Positions 52,923 to 62,677 of a DNA stretch of 64,000 nucleotides are shown one piece after another. Source of the DNA: UBA8919 sp041658185 (GTDB lineage Bacteria; Elusimicrobiota; UBA8919); NCBI GenBank assembly GCA_041658185.1, contig JBBAAR010000002.1, positions 62,001 through 126,000 on the forward strand, in the 5' to 3' direction. Under the pieces are notes generated by a model. The model was not told where the DNA came from and ran no database searches. It was given only the letters and a program-made list of their open reading frames with translations. Made by a program: the position numbers and the translations under genes. The first letter of the stretch is position 1, and every line of letters begins with the position of its first letter.

Positions 52923-54986
52923 ATGAATAATAAATTATTCAACAAAAATGGAAGTATCGATTGGGGTGTGATGGCGCCTGAATTGGAATATTACATAATG
53001 AATTACGGGAATCGCACCGGCAGCAAACATACTGTAAAACAATATTTTCAGGCATTCGGCGACTATGAAAAATTTTTCATGAAGGATGTACGAACATCTA
53101 CACAAGAAGATATCAAAAGATATGCCAAAGACCTTGAAACGACAGGGAGATCAAAAAAGATAGATACAAAATATTGCAAGAAAATATTCGAACGCAAAAA
53201 GCTACGTAATAGTTCAATCGAGGCAAAATTAGTTGCGTTATATACTTGCTTTGGATTCTTAGAAGAAAAAAAAGAAATTATTGAAAATCCAGTGCCAAAT
53301 ATCCGTTTTCCAAAAGAAGTTAAAAAATTGCCGGCGGTGCTCACAGAGAAAGAAATGGACACGCTTTGTAAAAAAGCTTATCCGGATGGGACCCCCAAAC
53401 ATCTTCGCAATACGGCGATGCTGATGATGGCATGCTACACGGGTCCCAGGCTGGAGGAGATAGAAACCACGGAGCTAAGCAATATCAGGTTTGACCACAA
53501 AGAAATCCGGTATGTCGGCAAAGGTAACAAAGAGCGGTTTGTTCCCGCCCACCCGAAGGTTCTGGACGCCATTAACGCGTGGATTGAAGCGCGCTCCAAA
53601 CTCAAACCGAAGCCTATGTCGAATATGGTTTTTCTCAATACCGATTATCCGTTTGACCCGATGAAGCGCAACGGTATCACGCATATCATTGAAGATTCGG
53701 CGCTGCGTGTATTAAATAAGGACATCCATCCTCATACATTGCGGCATAGTTTTGGCACGCTTATGAGAAAAGCGGGCTACGATATTGAAAGGATTAAGAG
53801 GTGGATGGGACACTCGGATGTTAAAACAACGGCGATATATAGTCACATTGCGGTTAGGTCATCTGTGGTTGACCTTGATTCGAAATTTACAATTTTTAAA
53901 AAAAGAAAATTTACGCCTATAATCAAAAACCCCGCAGCATCAGAGCCGCCGGAAGAAACATTATATGCTACGCCGCCTTATATTTTGTGGCATTCAAAAA
54001 GAAAGCGTCGGCGTAGAACACAAAGTTTAATTTCTAATATTGTGCTAAAAAAAGCTGATGTTTCAACAATTCTTAATGAATTTGAAAGTTATATAAATAA
54101 ATTTAGTAAAAGTAGCAATGGCCACACTGTTAAAAAATATGTTGGCCAAGTTAAGAAACTTCTTGAATTTACTAAAAAACATCCGGCAGAAATATCTCGT
54201 GACGATTTAGTTAAGTATGTGAGCTTTCTCTTAAATGAAGGTCGTCCAAAAGTGATAAAAACAAATAAATTTCAGAAGGAGTTATCTAATAAACCATTGA
54301 CGAGGAATGCTGTCGGAACCATAATTTATTATATTCGTTCTTTCTTCCGATTTTTGAAAGAGAATAATTACATTGCCTATAATTTTATGGAAGATTTTCA
54401 GCCCCCAAAAAGGATTGAACGGCGATTAAACATATTGAGCGAAGAAGAAATGATCACCTTGATAAAAAAGGGATTTTCCGACGAGAGCAATATTCTGCAC
54501 ATACGGAACACTGCCTTATTGCTTATTGCATGTTATACAGGTCCTAAACTGGAAGACATAATAAACATTGAAGATTCCGATATAGATTTAAAAGGTAAAA
54601 AAATATATTATGGCAAAAAAAATGGCAAGGAGCGATATGTGCCTTTCCATTCAGAGTTAAAAAAACCTTTAAAAAAATGGCTGGATGCTAAATCAAAATT
54701 TAAGTTACCATCGTCTAGTTCAAATACTTTTATCGATATAGATTGTCCGTATAAACCGCTGGCTCGAGGTACTATTTTTAATATAATTAAAACTGCTGCA
54801 GAAAATGCTGGGATCAAAAAAAATATCTATCCCAACCTGTTGCGGGATACTTATGGAGTATTATTATATAAAGCGGGAATAGAAGCTGAATGGATTAGCC
54901 TGTGGTTTGCTATAACAACATCGACAGTTATTGAGAGATACAAAAATTTAGCGAGACCAAAAATTGAAATGGATTTTGAAATTTAA
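52923..54986 (+). CDS. Double tyrosine recombinase: intact module fused to a degenerate module
   Basis: 687 aa, about twice the usual 300. Module 1 (1-320) has a core-binding domain and all catalytic residues: CYTGPRLEE, HPHTLRHS, MGHSDVKTT, IYSHIA. A linker (330-375) leads to module 2 with its own core-binding domain (380-500) and altered catalytic sites: CYTGPKLED (Arg to Lys), YPNLLRDT (HxxR without His), WFAITTSTV (no His), ERYKNL (Tyr kept). It is a natural active-inactive tandem. In Xer-type tetramers only half the subunits cleave at a time (family knowledge), so the dead half may set that asymmetry. Confidence 0.8.
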   Translation: MNNKLFNKNGSIDWGVMAPELEYYIMNYGNRTGSKHTVKQYFQAFGDYEKFFMKDVRTSTQEDIKRYAKDLETTGRSKKIDTKYCKKIFERKKLRNSSIEAKLVALYTCFGFLEEKKEIIENPVPNIRFPKEVKKLPAVLTEKEMDTLCKKAYPDGTPKHLRNTAMLMMACYTGPRLEEIETTELSNIRFDHKEIRYVGKGNKERFVPAHPKVLDAINAWIEARSKLKPKPMSNMVFLNTDYPFDPMKRNGITHIIEDSALRVLNKDIHPHTLRHSFGTLMRKAGYDIERIKRWMGHSDVKTTAIYSHIAVRSSVVDLDSKFTIFKKRKFTPIIKNPAASEPPEETLYATPPYILWHSKRKRRRRTQSLISNIVLKKADVSTILNEFESYINKFSKSSNGHTVKKYVGQVKKLLEFTKKHPAEISRDDLVKYVSFLLNEGRPKVIKTNKFQKELSNKPLTRNAVGTIIYYIRSFFRFLKENNYIAYNFMEDFQPPKRIERRLNILSEEEMITLIKKGFSDESNILHIRNTALLLIACYTGPKLEDIINIEDSDIDLKGKKIYYGKKNGKERYVPFHSELKKPLKKWLDAKSKFKLPSSSSNTFIDIDCPYKPLARGTIFNIIKTAAENAGIKKNIYPNLLRDTYGVLLYKAGIEAEWISLWFAITTSTVIERYKNLARPKIEMDFEI

Positions 54987-55164
54987 TTCTGGTTGAGCAT
55001 TATTAAAAATGAAATATAAGGTTAAATTAAAAACTATCAGAAAAGCACGTAAATATATTTAAAGAATAATATGAACACTCTGAAAATCTGCTCGGGAGTT
55101 GCTTTGAGTACGGGGATCGGTGCCCTTATATGCCGAAGTTTCGTCGGAAATTAAAAGCGTGTGG

Positions 55165-55530
55165 TTATAAAGTGTCGACTATGTCGCTTTCATCAATTTG
55201 CTTAAAAATTTCGTCTATAATTCCGCAAGCTTCAACTATGGATTTACAATTTTTTAACATAGATATCATTGTATCTTCTCCAAAAATCTGTCCACCCCTA
55301 AGTTCATTGGCAACTGCATTGATAAAATCGTCATAATACCATCTGTTGCATTTGTCAAGTTCCTTAAAAAACTGACAAATAATTTTTTCACGAAGCGGAT
55401 TTTGATAATCATTTTCTACTAATTCCAATTGTTTTTTTAATCTAATCAATTTCTTACTTTTGTCCCCGTTTTTAATCAAATTTTTAATTTTTTTCACGTG
55501 TATTTTTTTTACCAATTCTTTCTTTTTCAT
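55165..55530 (-). CDS. Hypothetical Lys-rich cytoplasmic protein
   Basis: 121 aa, helical, with a Lys-rich N-terminus and an acidic C-terminal segment (EIFKQIDESDIVDTL). No ribosome site is obvious at the ATG. Unrecognised. It lies convergent to the recombinase array. The 178 bases between them contain short protein-like text but no supported gene. Confidence 0.45.
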   Translation of the reverse strand: MKKKELVKKIHVKKIKNLIKNGDKSKKLIRLKKQLELVENDYQNPLREKIICQFFKELDKCNRWYYDDFINAVANELRGGQIFGEDTMISMLKNCKSIVEACGIIDEIFKQIDESDIVDTL

Positions 55531-56175
55531 AATAATTTTATTTTACCCTTTTAAAATAAAAAATCAAGTATTTTCTAAAACTCCGCATTTACTACGCCCT
55601 TAATTCATACACGCCCTAACTTTCACCCTTAAGTCGTAGCCATTCCAGATTTCCCGGCACTGACGAATCTTATCTTTATTAGTAGTAATAGCAAAAATGG
55701 ATTTTTTTGTCAAGGCTTCGACGAGCAAATGACATTTTTATCGGATAAAGGAGCCAGTTTTCTGTTGGAGTTGATGTCGGATTATTTATTTGCAAGCTCA
55801 AAACCACTTTTTTTATTATTTGTATAAAAAAATTAAAATACCATCTTAAGAAGTGTCTTTTATTATGCCAGAATATTTCGCGGGGCAAATAAAACGCTCT
55901 CTGATATTCCTGGGATGGGATGTGTTTGCCGATGTTAAATTCAATTTGCTGGAGGAAGCGAAGGACATAACTGCCGACAGGATAAAGGTTCTCGGGATGA
56001 ATGCGAAAGGGACCGGATAGGTTGCATTTTTTGCTTGAAAATTCCTAAAAAAAATGTAAAATCATGATGTCACACTTTTGCAATGAAGGTTGCATTTGGA
56101 ATTTTGCATGTTTACTCCATAATCCAACAGAAAGCATGCATTTTTTTGATTCAGAATTAGTTCAGGAGGCATAAA
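55531..56175. other. Long intergenic region with one possible small ORF
   Basis: Mostly A/T-rich. One frame, 55865-56020 (+), reads 51 residues of plausible protein (MPEYFAGQIKRSLIFLGWDV onward) without a clear ribosome site; it may be a gene fragment. A promoter-like TTGAAA...TGTAAAAT pair lies near 56034-56062. TTGCATTT-type words recur in 56020-56150 before the lipoprotein gene. Confidence 0.4.
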
Positions 56176-57228
56176 ATGCACAAGATAAAAAGATGTTTAT
56201 TATTGTTTTTATTTTTGAGTACATCAGGGTGCAGTATCTTTCACGCTACACTGGTTAAAGAAAACAGCAAAGCAGGAAAATTTGAAGATGTAATAAATCA
56301 ACTTTCTGCCCAAGTAAATAAAAAGGGTATTGATAAATTAAAGATATGCATTGGGCAAAATACTTATAAAGAGACAGATATGGGCAGTGAATTCAGTGAG
56401 TACTTATCAGAAGAATTGAGTATAGCGATAGTAAAATCTGATATTTTAAAAGAAATATCACGAAAAGAATTAGACCAAATACTCAGAGAACAAAAATTGT
56501 CGCTTTCCGGTTTGATTGATAATACTGAAGATTTTGAAGTGGGTAAAATTCAAAGCATTGATGCAATTTTAACAGGAACTTATTGGGAAGAAGAAAACGA
56601 CGTAAAAGTTAATCTTTCTTTGATTAAAGTAATAACAGGAGAAAAATTAGCAGCCGTTTCTTTTGTGATTTCAGAAAATGAAATACCAAATGGAGTAAAT
56701 TTGTTGCCTAAAAATTATAGTAATTATTATACATCATCTAAAATATGGGGCGAAAACAAAGGAACTTCTAAAGATTTGAAAGTGAGAGTATGGGTAGATA
56801 AAGGTAATGGTAGTGTTTATAAGAATGGTGAGAATGTAACTATATTCTTTATGTCAGATAAAAATTGTTATTTGCGGTTATATCATACAAATGTTGAAGG
56901 CGAAATACAACTTCTTTTCCCAAATTACTATAGCCGAAGTGATTACATTCAAGCAAAACAGCTATATTCAATACCTAACGATGAAATGGCATTTGAGTTT
57001 AAAATAGTTCCACCTTTTGGTGTAGAAATAATCAATGCAGTTGTAAGCACTAAACCATTCCCAATAGAAAATTTTTCAACTTCTGAGGAGCAGGTTTTTT
57101 ATCCATTAGGTAAAGTTACAGAAAACAATCTTCGTTTACTGATAAGTCGCGGTATTGCAATCGTTCCAATTAATATGCGTACAGAGGACACCTGCGTTTT
57201 TACAACAATAGAAAAATTACGCCAGTGA
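56176..57228 (+). CDS. Lipoprotein with FlgO/CsgG-like and DUF4384 domains
   Basis: 350 aa; AGGAGG precedes ATG. The N-terminus MHKIKRCLLLFLFLSTSGCS has a lipobox (SGC). Residues 45-180 resemble the FlgO/CsgG-type domain (SEYLSEELSIAIVKSDILK, DQILREQKL, VDAILTGTYW-like). Residues 195-310 match DUF4384 (VRVWVDKGNGSVYKNGENV, LLFPNYYSRSDYI). Lipoproteins of this make-up commonly accompany exported caspase-like or WD40 proteins. Probably part of the same envelope unit as the two genes downstream. Confidence 0.75.
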   Translation: MHKIKRCLLLFLFLSTSGCSIFHATLVKENSKAGKFEDVINQLSAQVNKKGIDKLKICIGQNTYKETDMGSEFSEYLSEELSIAIVKSDILKEISRKELDQILREQKLSLSGLIDNTEDFEVGKIQSIDAILTGTYWEEENDVKVNLSLIKVITGEKLAAVSFVISENEIPNGVNLLPKNYSNYYTSSKIWGENKGTSKDLKVRVWVDKGNGSVYKNGENVTIFFMSDKNCYLRLYHTNVEGEIQLLFPNYYSRSDYIQAKQLYSIPNDEMAFEFKIVPPFGVEIINAVVSTKPFPIENFSTSEEQVFYPLGKVTENNLRLLISRGIAIVPINMRTEDTCVFTTIEKLRQ

Positions 57229-57237
57229 CATTATAGA

Positions 57238-57390
57238 ATGCTTACTATGACAGAAAAAAACAAATTAATAATTCAAAAAACAAGTTCTAATACAATAGCA
57301 ATACTGACTATTGCTGGTCTACTAAGCGCTCCTGCCACGATCCGATGTTCAGACATATCGGCTTTGGATTTCGTTGTGTGGCTTCAGTAG
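57238..57390 (+). other. Possible 50-aa ORF or gene remnant
   Basis: A frame begins MLTMTEKNKLIIQKTSSNTI and contains one hydrophobic stretch (IAILTIAGLLSAPATI). No ribosome site is seen. Its position between the lipoprotein and thioredoxin genes suggests either a small membrane peptide or the decayed start of another gene. Confidence 0.3.
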
Positions 57391-57462
57391 TGCAAAGTCA
57401 TTAAATATCTACCGACGAGAAATTAGTTTTCCGAAAGACAACTATAAAAAATGGAGTAAAAA

Positions 57463-58074
57463 ATGAAGTGTCCAAATTGTGGGTATGAACAAACAGACGG
57501 AACTACAGAATGTGAAAAGTGCCAAGTTATATTTGAGAAATGGTATCAGAAAAAAGAACTGGAAAATTTTGGTAGAGATAGTGCCGAGAATAAAAATTCG
57601 AAGTCTAAAAATTGGAATTTTTTAATTGTTGTATCGTGTGTAGTTTTACTAATTTTCTTTGTCAGTAATTACTTGAAAAATAGAAAAGAAGAATTAACAC
57701 TATCAAGTAATTTTAATGCTAACGCTAGTATTGAAAAAATAATCACCATTTCAGAAGGTGAAGAGGTTGATATCAATAGATATCTTGTTAAAGATTATGT
57801 TGTTATTTTTGATTTTTATGCTGATTGGTGTGGGCCTTGCCGAGAATTGGGTCCTTATATTGAAGATCTGACAAAACAATACAATGATGTGCTTATTCGA
57901 AAAATCAATATTAATAGTTGGGGCAGCCCTATTTGCAAACAGTATCAAATAGGTTCTGTTCCTAATGTGTGGGTTTACAATAAAGAAGGAAAATTGGTTG
58001 GAGAACCCACATTTAAATATAATGATATTGTTAAAAATGTAAAAAGAGCAAGAAAAGAAAAGGATATTCGTTAA
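57463..58074 (+). CDS. Zinc-ribbon, single-TM thioredoxin-like protein
   Basis: 203 aa; GGAG lies six bases upstream. The N-terminal cytoplasmic zinc ribbon CPNCGYEQ...CEKCQVIFEKW is followed by a TM helix (about 48-66) and a C-terminal thioredoxin domain with FYADWCGPCREL. The thioredoxin would face the periplasm and act on disulfides there, plausibly in the neighbouring Cys-containing exported proteins (inference). Confidence 0.8.
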   Translation: MKCPNCGYEQTDGTTECEKCQVIFEKWYQKKELENFGRDSAENKNSKSKNWNFLIVVSCVVLLIFFVSNYLKNRKEELTLSSNFNANASIEKIITISEGEEVDINRYLVKDYVVIFDFYADWCGPCRELGPYIEDLTKQYNDVLIRKININSWGSPICKQYQIGSVPNVWVYNKEGKLVGEPTFKYNDIVKNVKRARKEKDIR

Positions 58075-58119
58075 AGATTGGAAAATATAATAATAAATTT
58101 CGTAAGACCGGAAGTTAAA

Positions 58120-61100
58120 ATGAGGTTACAGGTAATGAAAGTATCAATGGTGTTTTTGTTTTTGGTTCTTCTGAGTTGCAGTGCTTTTTCTGATGAAAAA
58201 TTAGAATTGGTCGTGCAGAAGGGACATACTTCGGGTCTTAAGTCTGTCAATTTCAGTCCTGATGGTAAATATATTGCTTCCGGAAGTTCGGATGAAACAA
58301 TTAAATTATGGAATGTAGAGACAGGAGAACTTATAAGAACACTTGTAGGGAATACCGGATGTGTTCATTCTCTCAATTTTAGTCCTAATGAAAAATATCT
58401 TGTTTCCGGAAGTTGCGATAAAACAATCAAGTTATGGAATGTAGAGACAGGAAAACTTATTAAGACACTCATAGGTCATATTAGCGGTGTTGATTCTGTC
58501 AATTTCAGTCCAGACGGAAAATATCTTGCTTCAGGAAGTTGGGATAATACGATCAAGTTATGGAATGTAGAGACAGGAGAACTTGTAAGAACACTCGAAG
58601 GGCATACTGGCTATGTTCGGTCTGTCAATTTCAGTCCAAACGGAAAATATCTTGCTTCAGGAAGTTTGGATAAAACAATCAAGTTATGGAATATAGAAAC
58701 AGGAGAAGTTATAAGAACATTTGAAGGGCATACTGACGATATTCGGTCTGTCAATTTCAGTCCAGAGGGTAAATATCTTGCTTCTGGAAGTAGTGATAAA
58801 ACAATCAAGATGTGGAATGTAAAAACAGGGAAACTTATAAAAACACTTGAAGGGCATACCAATGATGTTAATTCAGTTAACTTCAGTCCAGATGGTAAAT
58901 ACCTTGCTTCTGGAAGTCGAGATGGCACAAACAGGTTATGGAATGTAGAGACAGGGGAACTTATAAGAATACTTGAAGATAAAAAAATACTATCTATTGG
59001 AACAACGGGAACACCTGTAAAAATTAGTTGTCCTATTGAGTCGGTTAACTTTAATCATAATGGAAAATATCTTGCTTCCGGAAATTGGGATGGCGCAATC
59101 GGGTTGTGGAATGTAGAGACGGGAGAACTTGTAAGAACACTTAAAAAGCATACTGACAGGGCTCGGCAGATCAACTTCAGTCCTGATGGAAAATATCTTG
59201 CTTCTGGAAGTGGTGGCACTATCAAGTTATGGAATGTAGAAACAGGGAAACTTATAAAAACACTTGGAGGGCATATTAGCGATGTTGCCGCAATCAACTT
59301 CAGTCCGGATGGTAAATATCTTGCTTCTGGAAGTGGTGGTATTATCAAGTTATGGAATGTAGAGACAGGAGAACTTATAAGGGCACTTGAAGGGCATACT
59401 CACATGGTTCATTCAATCAACTTCAGTCCAGACGGAAAATATATTGCTTCTGGAAGTCAGGATGGCATAATCAAATTGTGGAATGTAGAAACCGGAAAAC
59501 TTATAAGAACACTTGAAGGGCATACTGACGATATTCGCTCGATCAATTTCAGTCCAAACGGAAAATACCTTGCTTCAGGAAGTAGTGATAAAACAATCAA
59601 ATTGTGGAATGTAAAGACAGGAGAGATTATAAGGACACTCATAAGTCATATTAGCGGTGTTAGTTCAGTTAGCTTCAGTCCTAACGGAAAATATCTTGCT
59701 TCCGGGAGTTGGGATGATACGATCAAGTTATGGAATGTAGAGACAGGAGAACTTAAAAGAACGCATATTAGCGGTGTTAGTTTAGGGCATAATAGCGGTG
59801 TTAGTTCTGTTAACTTCAGTCCGGATGGTAGGTATCTTGCTTCTGGAAGTAGTGATAACACAATCAAATTGTGGAATGTAGAAACAGGGAAACTTATAAG
59901 AACACTTGAAGGGCATACTGACGATGTTTGGTCGGTCAATGTCAGTCCGGATGGTAGGTATCTTGCTTCTGGAAGTAGTGATAACACAATCAAATTGTGG
60001 AATGTAGAAACCGGTGATTGCATATCTTTTGTTAGTGCTGAAGATAATTGGATAATGTTCACTCTAGACGGTTATTTTGATTCATCCAAAAATGGCGGCG
60101 AATTAGTTGCTATGGTAAAAGGATTGGATGCTTTTGGAGTAGACCAATTTGCTATCAGGAATAACCGCCCTGATATTATATTGAAGCGTGTAGGACTTGG
60201 AAATAAAGAATTGATAAGTCATTATTATTATCAATATCTAAAACGTCTTAGAAAATTTGGACTTACAGAAGAACAACTATCAGATGAATATCATGTCCCG
60301 GAAGCAAAAATACTTGACACTAAAGAAGCCGGGAAATTTGCAAAGGTTAATTTTAATTTGAAAGACAATAAATACAAACTTAAGAAATATAATATCTATG
60401 TAAATGATGTACCTATTTTTGGTGCTTATGGAAAAGAAATAACAGGGAATAATTTAGATAAAACAGAAACAATTGAACTTACAAGCGGTAAAAACAAAAT
60501 AGAAGTTACTTGTATAAATGAAAAAGGCGCGGAATCTTTCAGAGCATTAACCTATGCGGATTACAAAGGTGAAGTTAAAAGTAATTTATATTATATAGGT
60601 TTTGGTGTTTCAAAGTATAAAAAAAGCAATCTTAACTTAAATTATGCTCACAAGGATGCTCAGGATTTGGGGAATGTTTTTTCTCTAATGAAAAACAAAT
60701 TTGACAATATCCATATCAAAACATATTTGAACGAGGAAGTAACGGTGGAAAACATAAAAAAGTCAAAAGAATTTTTGAAAGATGCTAAAGTGGACGATAC
60801 TTTTATTTTGTTTATAGCAGGGCACGGAGTACATGATAAAGATAAAGAAGCGACATATTATTATATGACATATAATTCAGATTTAAATAATCTTTCTCAG
60901 ACAGCGGCAAACTTTGATTTAATAGAAGATATAATGCAAGGAATAGCTCCTAGAAATAAACTTTTTTTAATGGATACCTGTGAGTCTGGTGAAATAGAAG
61001 AAAAAACACAAGAACAATATTTAGCAATGGCGAAGAGCAGAGGACTTGAAGCAAGAGCAATAAGAAATATAAAAATAGTAGGTAGAAAGACATTGCCACC

Positions 61101-61425
61101 AAGAACATATTTATATGAACAGGATAGATACATATATAATGATCTGATTCGCAGGTCTGGAGCTATTGTGTTTTCTTCATCTAAAGGTGGAGAATTTTCT
61201 TATGAAAGAGATGACTTGAAAAACGGTCTTTTTACTACTGAAGTTATGAATTGCTTAAAGGATAAAATTACAGATAAAAATAATGATGGTATAATATCAA
61301 CTGATGAATTGCGGGATTATGTAATGGGAACCGTTCCAAAAATAAGCAGTGATTTACAGCATCCAACAGTAGATAGAGACAATATATATCAAAAATTTGG
61401 TTTTCCTATTGTTAGTGAAAAATAA
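58120..61425 (+). CDS. Exported WD40-caspase protein (14 WD repeats plus C14-like peptidase)
   Basis: 1101 aa, start at the ATG after GGAAG (another ATG lies 15 bases on). Signal/lipobox-like N-terminus VFLFLVLLSCSAFS. Fourteen WD40 repeats with the near-identical core SVNFSPDGKYLASGS fill about 35-640, enough for two seven-blade propellers. A linker precedes a caspase-hemoglobinase domain (about 820-1100) with the dyad His in FIAGHGVHD (900) and Cys in LMDTCESGE (950). Family knowledge: WD40-caspase proteins are proteolytic sensors or effectors. This one appears exported, not cytosolic. Likely operon with the thioredoxin gene 45 bases upstream. Confidence 0.85.
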   Translation: MRLQVMKVSMVFLFLVLLSCSAFSDEKLELVVQKGHTSGLKSVNFSPDGKYIASGSSDETIKLWNVETGELIRTLVGNTGCVHSLNFSPNEKYLVSGSCDKTIKLWNVETGKLIKTLIGHISGVDSVNFSPDGKYLASGSWDNTIKLWNVETGELVRTLEGHTGYVRSVNFSPNGKYLASGSLDKTIKLWNIETGEVIRTFEGHTDDIRSVNFSPEGKYLASGSSDKTIKMWNVKTGKLIKTLEGHTNDVNSVNFSPDGKYLASGSRDGTNRLWNVETGELIRILEDKKILSIGTTGTPVKISCPIESVNFNHNGKYLASGNWDGAIGLWNVETGELVRTLKKHTDRARQINFSPDGKYLASGSGGTIKLWNVETGKLIKTLGGHISDVAAINFSPDGKYLASGSGGIIKLWNVETGELIRALEGHTHMVHSINFSPDGKYIASGSQDGIIKLWNVETGKLIRTLEGHTDDIRSINFSPNGKYLASGSSDKTIKLWNVKTGEIIRTLISHISGVSSVSFSPNGKYLASGSWDDTIKLWNVETGELKRTHISGVSLGHNSGVSSVNFSPDGRYLASGSSDNTIKLWNVETGKLIRTLEGHTDDVWSVNVSPDGRYLASGSSDNTIKLWNVETGDCISFVSAEDNWIMFTLDGYFDSSKNGGELVAMVKGLDAFGVDQFAIRNNRPDIILKRVGLGNKELISHYYYQYLKRLRKFGLTEEQLSDEYHVPEAKILDTKEAGKFAKVNFNLKDNKYKLKKYNIYVNDVPIFGAYGKEITGNNLDKTETIELTSGKNKIEVTCINEKGAESFRALTYADYKGEVKSNLYYIGFGVSKYKKSNLNLNYAHKDAQDLGNVFSLMKNKFDNIHIKTYLNEEVTVENIKKSKEFLKDAKVDDTFILFIAGHGVHDKDKEATYYYMTYNSDLNNLSQTAANFDLIEDIMQGIAPRNKLFLMDTCESGEIEEKTQEQYLAMAKSRGLEARAIRNIKIVGRKTLPPRTYLYEQDRYIYNDLIRRSGAIVFSSSKGGEFSYERDDLKNGLFTTEVMNCLKDKITDKNNDGIISTDELRDYVMGTVPKISSDLQHPTVDRDNIYQKFGFPIVSEK

Positions 61426-61693
61426 AGGGGTTAGGTCTTGTATTTTAACATTTTATGATTTCTCCGGTTTTCAACATTTTTGACAGTAATCATTTTGCGG
61501 TGATTTTGCCACATTCTCTTTTAAAGGTTTGAACGGAAGTCTTTCAAAAAATAATTGAAAGTATAACTAAATAGAAAATGTAGTATTTTTTACAGATATG
61601 GATTTCATCATATGAAATATTGGGATGACTTATAATGTAGTTTAAGTCAGTTTATTTAGGCCGTATAATACATGTTATGTGAAAAAAATAAAT

Positions 61694-62581
61694 ATGAATA
61701 AATCAGATAAAACATTCTATTGTCCCGAAACAGACCAAGAATATGATTTGAAAGAAATTAAGGATCTTGATCCAGATACGCAGAAAAATGTAATGCGTAA
61801 TTGGTTTTATTCAAACTATGAAAATCCTGCAGAACATACACCATTTGAATCTAAAGAAGGCGGATACCTCTATATTTGGGGAGGGCCTTTTGATGCAAGG
61901 GAAGAACTTGAAGATATTTTTTTAGATTATGTGCCAAAAGAAGCGCTTGATGATTTGGTTTCTGAATTAGAATCAGAAAGTCTAGAATGGTCTGGTAAAA
62001 TTAGTTCGGAGGGTTATGATGAATATTTATACACAGTCATTTATGATAATTATGAATTTACTGAAACTCTTAAGAGTAATTTAAATAGTATAAAAAAATT
62101 GATAAAAATTAACCTTCCACCTGAGTTAGAGCAACATATGAACAAAATGTTATTTGTTAATGTAATCACGTCTCTTGAGACCTTTCTTTCAGATGCATTC
62201 ATTGGTACCGTATTAAAGGATAAACAATTATTAAAAGACTTCGTGCGATTAAATCCTGATTTTTCCGATCGCAAATTTAGCTTAAATGAAATATTTGAAA
62301 GAATTGATACTATAGAAAAAGAAGTAAAAAAATATCTTCTGGATTTGATCTGGCATAATTTAGCAAAGGCACAACAAATGTATCATTCCGTTTTACATAT
62401 TGATTTCCCGGAGGACATGAATCTTATATACAAGGGAATTGCCATAAGACATGACATTGTCCATAGGAATGGTAAAACTAAAAGCGGAAAAAATGTAACT
62501 GTTACTCGTGATGAACTAATCAAACTTATGGATAAAGTGAACTCCTTTGCCGAGACAATTGATGATTATTTTAACGTATAA
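61694..62581 (+). CDS. HEPN-like protein, probable cassette gene
   Basis: 295 aa from ATG. The C-terminal helical region has RHDIVHRNGKTKSG, which contains the Rx4H active-site pattern of HEPN RNases. The helix INLPPELEQHMNKMLFVNVI resembles MAE_28990/MAE_18760-type HEPN proteins. The N-terminal 110 residues are unrecognised (CPETDQEYDLKEI). The gene is followed within six bases by an attC-like site, and GTTATGTG lies 13 bases before it, both features of an integron cassette. Possibly a toxin or defence RNase; no antitoxin is evident. Confidence 0.6.
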   Translation: MNKSDKTFYCPETDQEYDLKEIKDLDPDTQKNVMRNWFYSNYENPAEHTPFESKEGGYLYIWGGPFDAREELEDIFLDYVPKEALDDLVSELESESLEWSGKISSEGYDEYLYTVIYDNYEFTETLKSNLNSIKKLIKINLPPELEQHMNKMLFVNVITSLETFLSDAFIGTVLKDKQLLKDFVRLNPDFSDRKFSLNEIFERIDTIEKEVKKYLLDLIWHNLAKAQQMYHSVLHIDFPEDMNLIYKGIAIRHDIVHRNGKTKSGKNVTVTRDELIKLMDKVNSFAETIDDYFNV

Positions 62582-62586
62582 AAAAA

Positions 62587-62659
62587 CATAACAATGCGCT
62601 TCACCTGACTTTTTCCGCGGTTTCGCCGCTCCAAAAGCAGGTGAGCTTGAATGTTAGCC
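62587..62659 (+). repeat. attC-like recombination site (integron cassette), site 1
   Basis: It begins CATAACAATGCGCTTCACCTG and ends CAGGTGAGCTTGAATGTTAGCC. The arms pair through TAACA/TGTTA and TCACCTG/CAGGTGA with extrahelical bases between, around a central hairpin (CCGCGGTTTCGCCGC). This is the layout of attC sites (R''-L''-L'-R'). The next start codon follows 18 bases after the GTTAGCC core. Confidence 0.75.
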
Positions 62660-62677
62660 GAGAGAAAATAAAACGAT

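Noticed and set aside
49145..54986. IntI integron integrase for the attC-like sites
   Set aside because: None of the recombinases shows the recognisable IntI-specific extra segment, and they lie more than 6 kb away behind unrelated genes.
54987..55164. Short plus-strand peptide MPKFRRKLKACGYK
   Set aside because: No ribosome site, and it runs antisense into the minus-strand hypothetical gene; too short to support.
58200..60020. CRISPR-like or minisatellite repeat
   Set aside because: The periodic repeat is the in-frame WD40 coding unit of about 126 bases.
58611..60062. Several long open frames on the minus strand opposite the WD40 gene
   Set aside because: They repeat the same text (LPEARYLPSGLKLT) because they are antisense to the WD repeats; they have no ribosome sites.
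61561..61681. A third attC site before the HEPN-like gene
   Set aside because: CTAAATA/TATTTAG and ATTTCAT/ATGAAAT can pair, but the spacing is lopsided and the outer ends match poorly; only the GTTATGTG border is mentioned.
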